The translations under genes were made by a program, and so were the position numbers. Positions 37,301-38,849 of a stretch of DNA of 38,849 nucleotides are shown here, one piece after another; the stretch's first letter is position 1, and every line of letters starts with the position of its first letter. The notes under the pieces were generated by a model. That model saw nothing but the letters and a program-made list of their open reading frames with translations. It was not told the DNA's origin and made no database searches. The stretch comes from Streptococcus agalactiae ATCC 13813 (GTDB lineage Bacteria; Bacillota; Bacilli; Lactobacillales; Streptococcaceae). Location of the stretch: assembly GCF_000186445.1 (NCBI RefSeq), contig NZ_GL636070.1, positions 1,094,364 through 1,133,212 on the forward strand. The letters run 5' to 3'.

Positions 37301-38754
37301 CACAAGAAGTGGCTTACCACGATTTTGAAGACGATGGGCATTTGTCAATTTTTGCAGGACCAAGTATGGGGAAATCCACAGCCCTTCAAACTGTAACAAT
37401 GGACTTAGCACGTCATAATAGTCCAGAATTTTTAAACCTTTACCTCTTTGATTTTGGTACCAATGGCCTCTTACCTCTAAGACGTTTGCCACATGTAGCA
37501 GATTTCTTTACCATTGATGATGACGAAAAAATAGCCAAGTTTATTGCCCGTATCAAAGTTGAAATGTCTGATCGTAAAAAAGCCCTCAGTCGCTACAATG
37601 TCGCGACAGCAAAACTTTACCGTCAGGTATCTGGGGAAACCATGCCTCAAATCCTGATTGTTATTGACAGTTATGAAGGGCTACGGGAAGCTCAAACACC
37701 GACTAACTTAGAAGCTTGTTTCCAAAATATTTCGCGTGATGGGTCGTCACTTGGCATTTCCTTAGTTATCTCAGCTGGTCGTACGGCAGCTTTGAGGTCG
37801 TCCTTAATGGCAAACCTTAAAGAACGTATCGCTCTTAAATTAACAGATGACTCTGAATCACGGACACTTGTCGGTCGTCACCAACACATCATGGAAGATA
37901 TTCCAGGACGTGGATTAATCAAACGTGATGACATTGAAGTGTTACAAGTGGCTCTCTCAACAGAAGGCACTGAAACCTTTGACATCATCAATAACATCCA
38001 AAACGAATCTGACGCCATGAACAGCAAATGGACTGGACCAAGACCAAAAGCAATACCAATTGTTCCCGAAGAATTAACCTTTGACGACTTTATGGCTACA
38101 GATAGTGTTCAAGCTGACCTATCAGCTAATCGTTTACCACTTGGGCTTGAAATGGTTGACGTTGAAAGTTATAGTTTAGCACTTAATCGCTTTAAGCATA
38201 TGCTTTACATGTCTGATTCTGACGAGTCACTCGAAGCAGTTGGTTCCCATATCATCAAGGTCTTGCTTAACGTCCCAAATTACCATACCATGATCATCGA
38301 TTCGCTTGGCGAATATGAAAGCTATCAAGGTCAGGTACGTACTTATGTGGGTTCTGATATGATTGAAGATATGGCGGATCAGTTGATCTATGAGTTGCAG
38401 CAACGTGAAAGCCAATCTGAGATAGCTGAATGGTTTATCATGATTCCAGATTTTGAAAGCTTTGTGGCTAAGAGCAATATGAAGCTTGAACAGGTTCAGG
38501 CATTGCTTGACAATGGACCACGCTATGGTTTACATCTGATTCTTGGATCAAGCTATAACTATGTTGGGACTAAGATCGATGCTGTGCCTAAATACGTTCG
38601 CACAACGACCCAGTATGTGCTGGCTGGCATGAGGCTCATGGATCAAACCTTCCTTGAAAAAGTGTATAATAGTAAGGAAATCCGTCCAAACAAAGACGAA
38701 GCCTACATTCACGATAGAAAAACCTATCAAAAATTAAAACTCACCATAGACTAA
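34347..38754 (+). pseudogene. essC: Type VII secretion ATPase EssC, frameshifted in a G7 tract
   Basis: EssC is the FtsK/SpoIIIE-type motor of the T7SS. The first frame, from ATG 34347 (GGTAGGTGG upstream) to TGA 34850, encodes the two N-terminal FHA-like domains and ends QIWGG. The rest continues in another frame from the G run 34840-34846 (GADYETSLTKK onward) to 38754. Removing one G gives IWGADYE and 1468 residues, close to the usual 1470-1480. Features on that numbering are two membrane segments (about 221-268), domain 1 Walker A GTTGSGKSE (about 660) and LISDEFAEL (about 767), domain 2 GPSMGKST (about 1002) and IVIDSYEGL (about 1102), and a degenerate domain 3 after about 1270. The latter half is visibly richer in G+C. 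As written, the FHA part is detached from the motor. Confidence 0.9.
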
Positions 38755-38767
38755 GAAAGGAGACCAA

Positions 38768-38849
38768 ATGGCAAAAATACAAAGTGATGCCTCCGTCGCA
38801 TCCACCTGTGCAACTGCAATACAATCAGGAGCCAGTGGAATCACAGCAT
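38768..38849 (+). CDS. Start of a probable type VII effector/accessory protein (partial)
   Basis: Only the first 27 codons are in the window. The opening MAKIQSDASVASTCATAIQS has the helical, Ala/Ser-rich start of the small T7SS proteins placed directly after essC (the TIGR04197/DUF3130-like group, partners of LXG-type toxins). AAAGGAG lies 6 nt before the ATG and the gene is 13 bp after essC, so it belongs to the same operon. The remainder lies outside the window. Confidence 0.65.
   Translation, partial: MAKIQSDASVASTCATAIQSGASGITA

Overview
The window is a low-GC Firmicute chromosome segment that best fits Streptococcus, most likely Streptococcus agalactiae (group B Streptococcus). This rests on recognition of the proteins, the PyrR-type leaders, the asd-type structured RNA, the LPXTG surface protein and the gene order carB - (lipase) - esxA - esaA - essA - esaB - essB - essC. 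No database search was run.

Layout. (1) 1-3.7 kb, minus strand: coaB-coaC and a pantothenate-type ECF S component form a coenzyme A operon. Separately promoted pgmA follows, with a candidate CcpA site over its start. (2) 3.8-9.9 kb, plus strand: a tightly overlapping seven-gene operon for lipoylation-linked ADP-ribosylation. It encodes a LipL-like transferase, an atypical old-yellow-enzyme homologue, a luciferase-like oxidoreductase, GcvH-L, a zinc macrodomain hydrolase, a class M sirtuin and LplA. (3) 10-13.4 kb: fhs (formate-tetrahydrofolate ligase), split by a one-base shift in an A tract, then a cardiolipin synthase with an uncertain start. (4) 13.5-16 kb: a stand-alone structured RNA with its own promoter and terminator (asd RNA candidate), a repeat-bearing LPXTG protein, then asd. 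(5) 16-19.4 kb: a solo ATP-cone protein with a palindromic candidate operator, an ABC-F ATPase and a ThrE-type exporter. (6) 19.4-27.7 kb: pyrF-pyrE-pyrC-[second attenuator]-pyrB-carA-carB, with two PyrR-type attenuators. (7) 27.7 kb to the end: a small unknown protein and a lipase, then a type VII secretion system (T7SS: esxA, esaA, essA, esaB, essB, essC) and the first codons of a probable T7SS effector or accessory protein.

Working together. Region 2 loads and transfers a lipoyl group on GcvH-L, and SirTM and the macrodomain protein add and remove ADP-ribose from it. Region 6 makes UMP from glutamine, bicarbonate and aspartate, minus the dihydroorotate dehydrogenase step, which is not in this window. 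Region 7 builds the T7SS membrane machine.

The most notable signal is that fhs, esaA and essC are each disrupted by a one-base change in or next to a homopolymer (A7, A4, G7). All three restore to family-typical lengths (556, 1003 and 1468 aa) if one base is added or removed. Sequencing error is the leading simple explanation. The G7 tract at the junction between the FHA-like and membrane regions of essC is nevertheless a plausible phase-variable switch for the whole secretion system, and the A7 tract in fhs forms an A-AAA-AAA slippery heptamer in the correct phase for -1 frameshifting.
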